Source: Hyphomicrobiales bacterium (lineage in GTDB: Bacteria > Pseudomonadota > Alphaproteobacteria > Rhizobiales > Rhizobiaceae). Taken from it: a DNA stretch of 6,012 bases. The position numbers were made by a program, and so were the translations under genes. Positions within the stretch are counted from its first letter, which is position 1. Every line of letters starts with the position of its first letter. The stretch spans positions 1 through 6,012 of the forward strand of contig JAALLB010000112.1 in assembly GCA_011087745.1 (NCBI GenBank). Direction: 5' to 3'. The notes below the pieces were generated by a model. The model saw only the letters and a list, made by a program, of their open reading frames with translations, made no database searches and was not told the origin of the DNA. Shown here in pieces: positions 5,910 to 6,012 of this stretch.

Positions 5910-5969
5910 TTTACCGTAAAATTCTCTAATGTAACAGTAACTTCTTTTACATAAAGGGAGTTATACTCC
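5910..5969 (-). promoter_or_regulatory. Upstream region of the patatin gene with small inverted repeats
   Basis: The leader holds TTTAC-C-GTAAA (5910-5920), a GTAAC direct repeat (5931-5941) and the inverted repeat GGAGT-TAT-ACTCC (5957-5969), whose minus-strand centre includes a TATAAC -10-like element. Any could be part of a promoter or operator for the patatin gene. None matches a site I can name and no good -35/-10 pair is visible. Confidence 0.25.
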
Positions 5970-6012
5970 GAGTCCTTGAAAATCTGATTATTTGGGGTTG
6001 ACGTTTCAGGCT

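Noticed and set aside
5998..6003. TTGACG as the -35 of an outgoing plus-strand promoter
   Set aside because: The matching -10 region would lie beyond the window edge, so it cannot be evaluated.

Overview
The window is about 6 kb of ordinary, gene-dense bacterial chromosome with moderate GC. It carries seven protein-coding genes, one of them cut by the left edge, and no RNA genes, insertion sequences or CRISPR array. Protein styles (an HpsN-type dehydrogenase, a patatin-like hydrolase with LALQ-GGAHGAF architecture, a small ParB-like protein) and the predicted organosulfonate metabolism suggest a proteobacterium, most likely a marine alphaproteobacterium. That taxonomic guess is inference.

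Layout. (1) 3-332 (+): C-terminal three quarters of a GNAT acetyltransferase of the AAC(6')-I aminoglycoside type. (2) 401-781 (+): small ParB/Srx-like protein of unknown role. (3) 875-1885 (-): Ldh_2-family malate/L-lactate-type dehydrogenase, the best candidate for an (R)-sulfolactate dehydrogenase (ComC-like). (4) 2007-3308 (-): HpsN-type, histidinol-dehydrogenase-like sulfopropanediol 3-dehydrogenase. (5) 3440-4465 (+): divergent LacI/GalR-family repressor. (6) 4541-4864 (+): small membrane protein of unknown function. (7) 4867-5889 (-): patatin-like phospholipase, converging on gene 6 with a 2-bp gap.

The core is a regulated catabolic module. The hpsN-like gene is transcribed leftwards and followed by the dehydrogenase gene, presumably as one operon. 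Established biochemistry of these families would give (R)-2,3-dihydroxypropane-1-sulfonate (DHPS) -> (R)-3-sulfolactate -> 3-sulfopyruvate. The divergent LacI-type gene shares a 131-bp control region with hpsN. That region holds a perfect 16-bp palindrome (ATGTAAGCGCTTACAT) and a second copy with one mismatch, centred 44 bp apart. Both have the GCGC-centred form expected for LacI/GalR/CcpA-type repressors, and the palindrome lies just upstream of the hpsN ribosome binding site. Uptake genes and a desulfonation enzyme (SuyAB, or Xsc with ComDE) are not in the window.

Besides this module, two short non-genic stretches flanking the dehydrogenase gene read like C-terminal protein fragments on the same strand (1897-2015 and 795-860). 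They may be relics of lost genes. No other system of clearly unknown type is visible.
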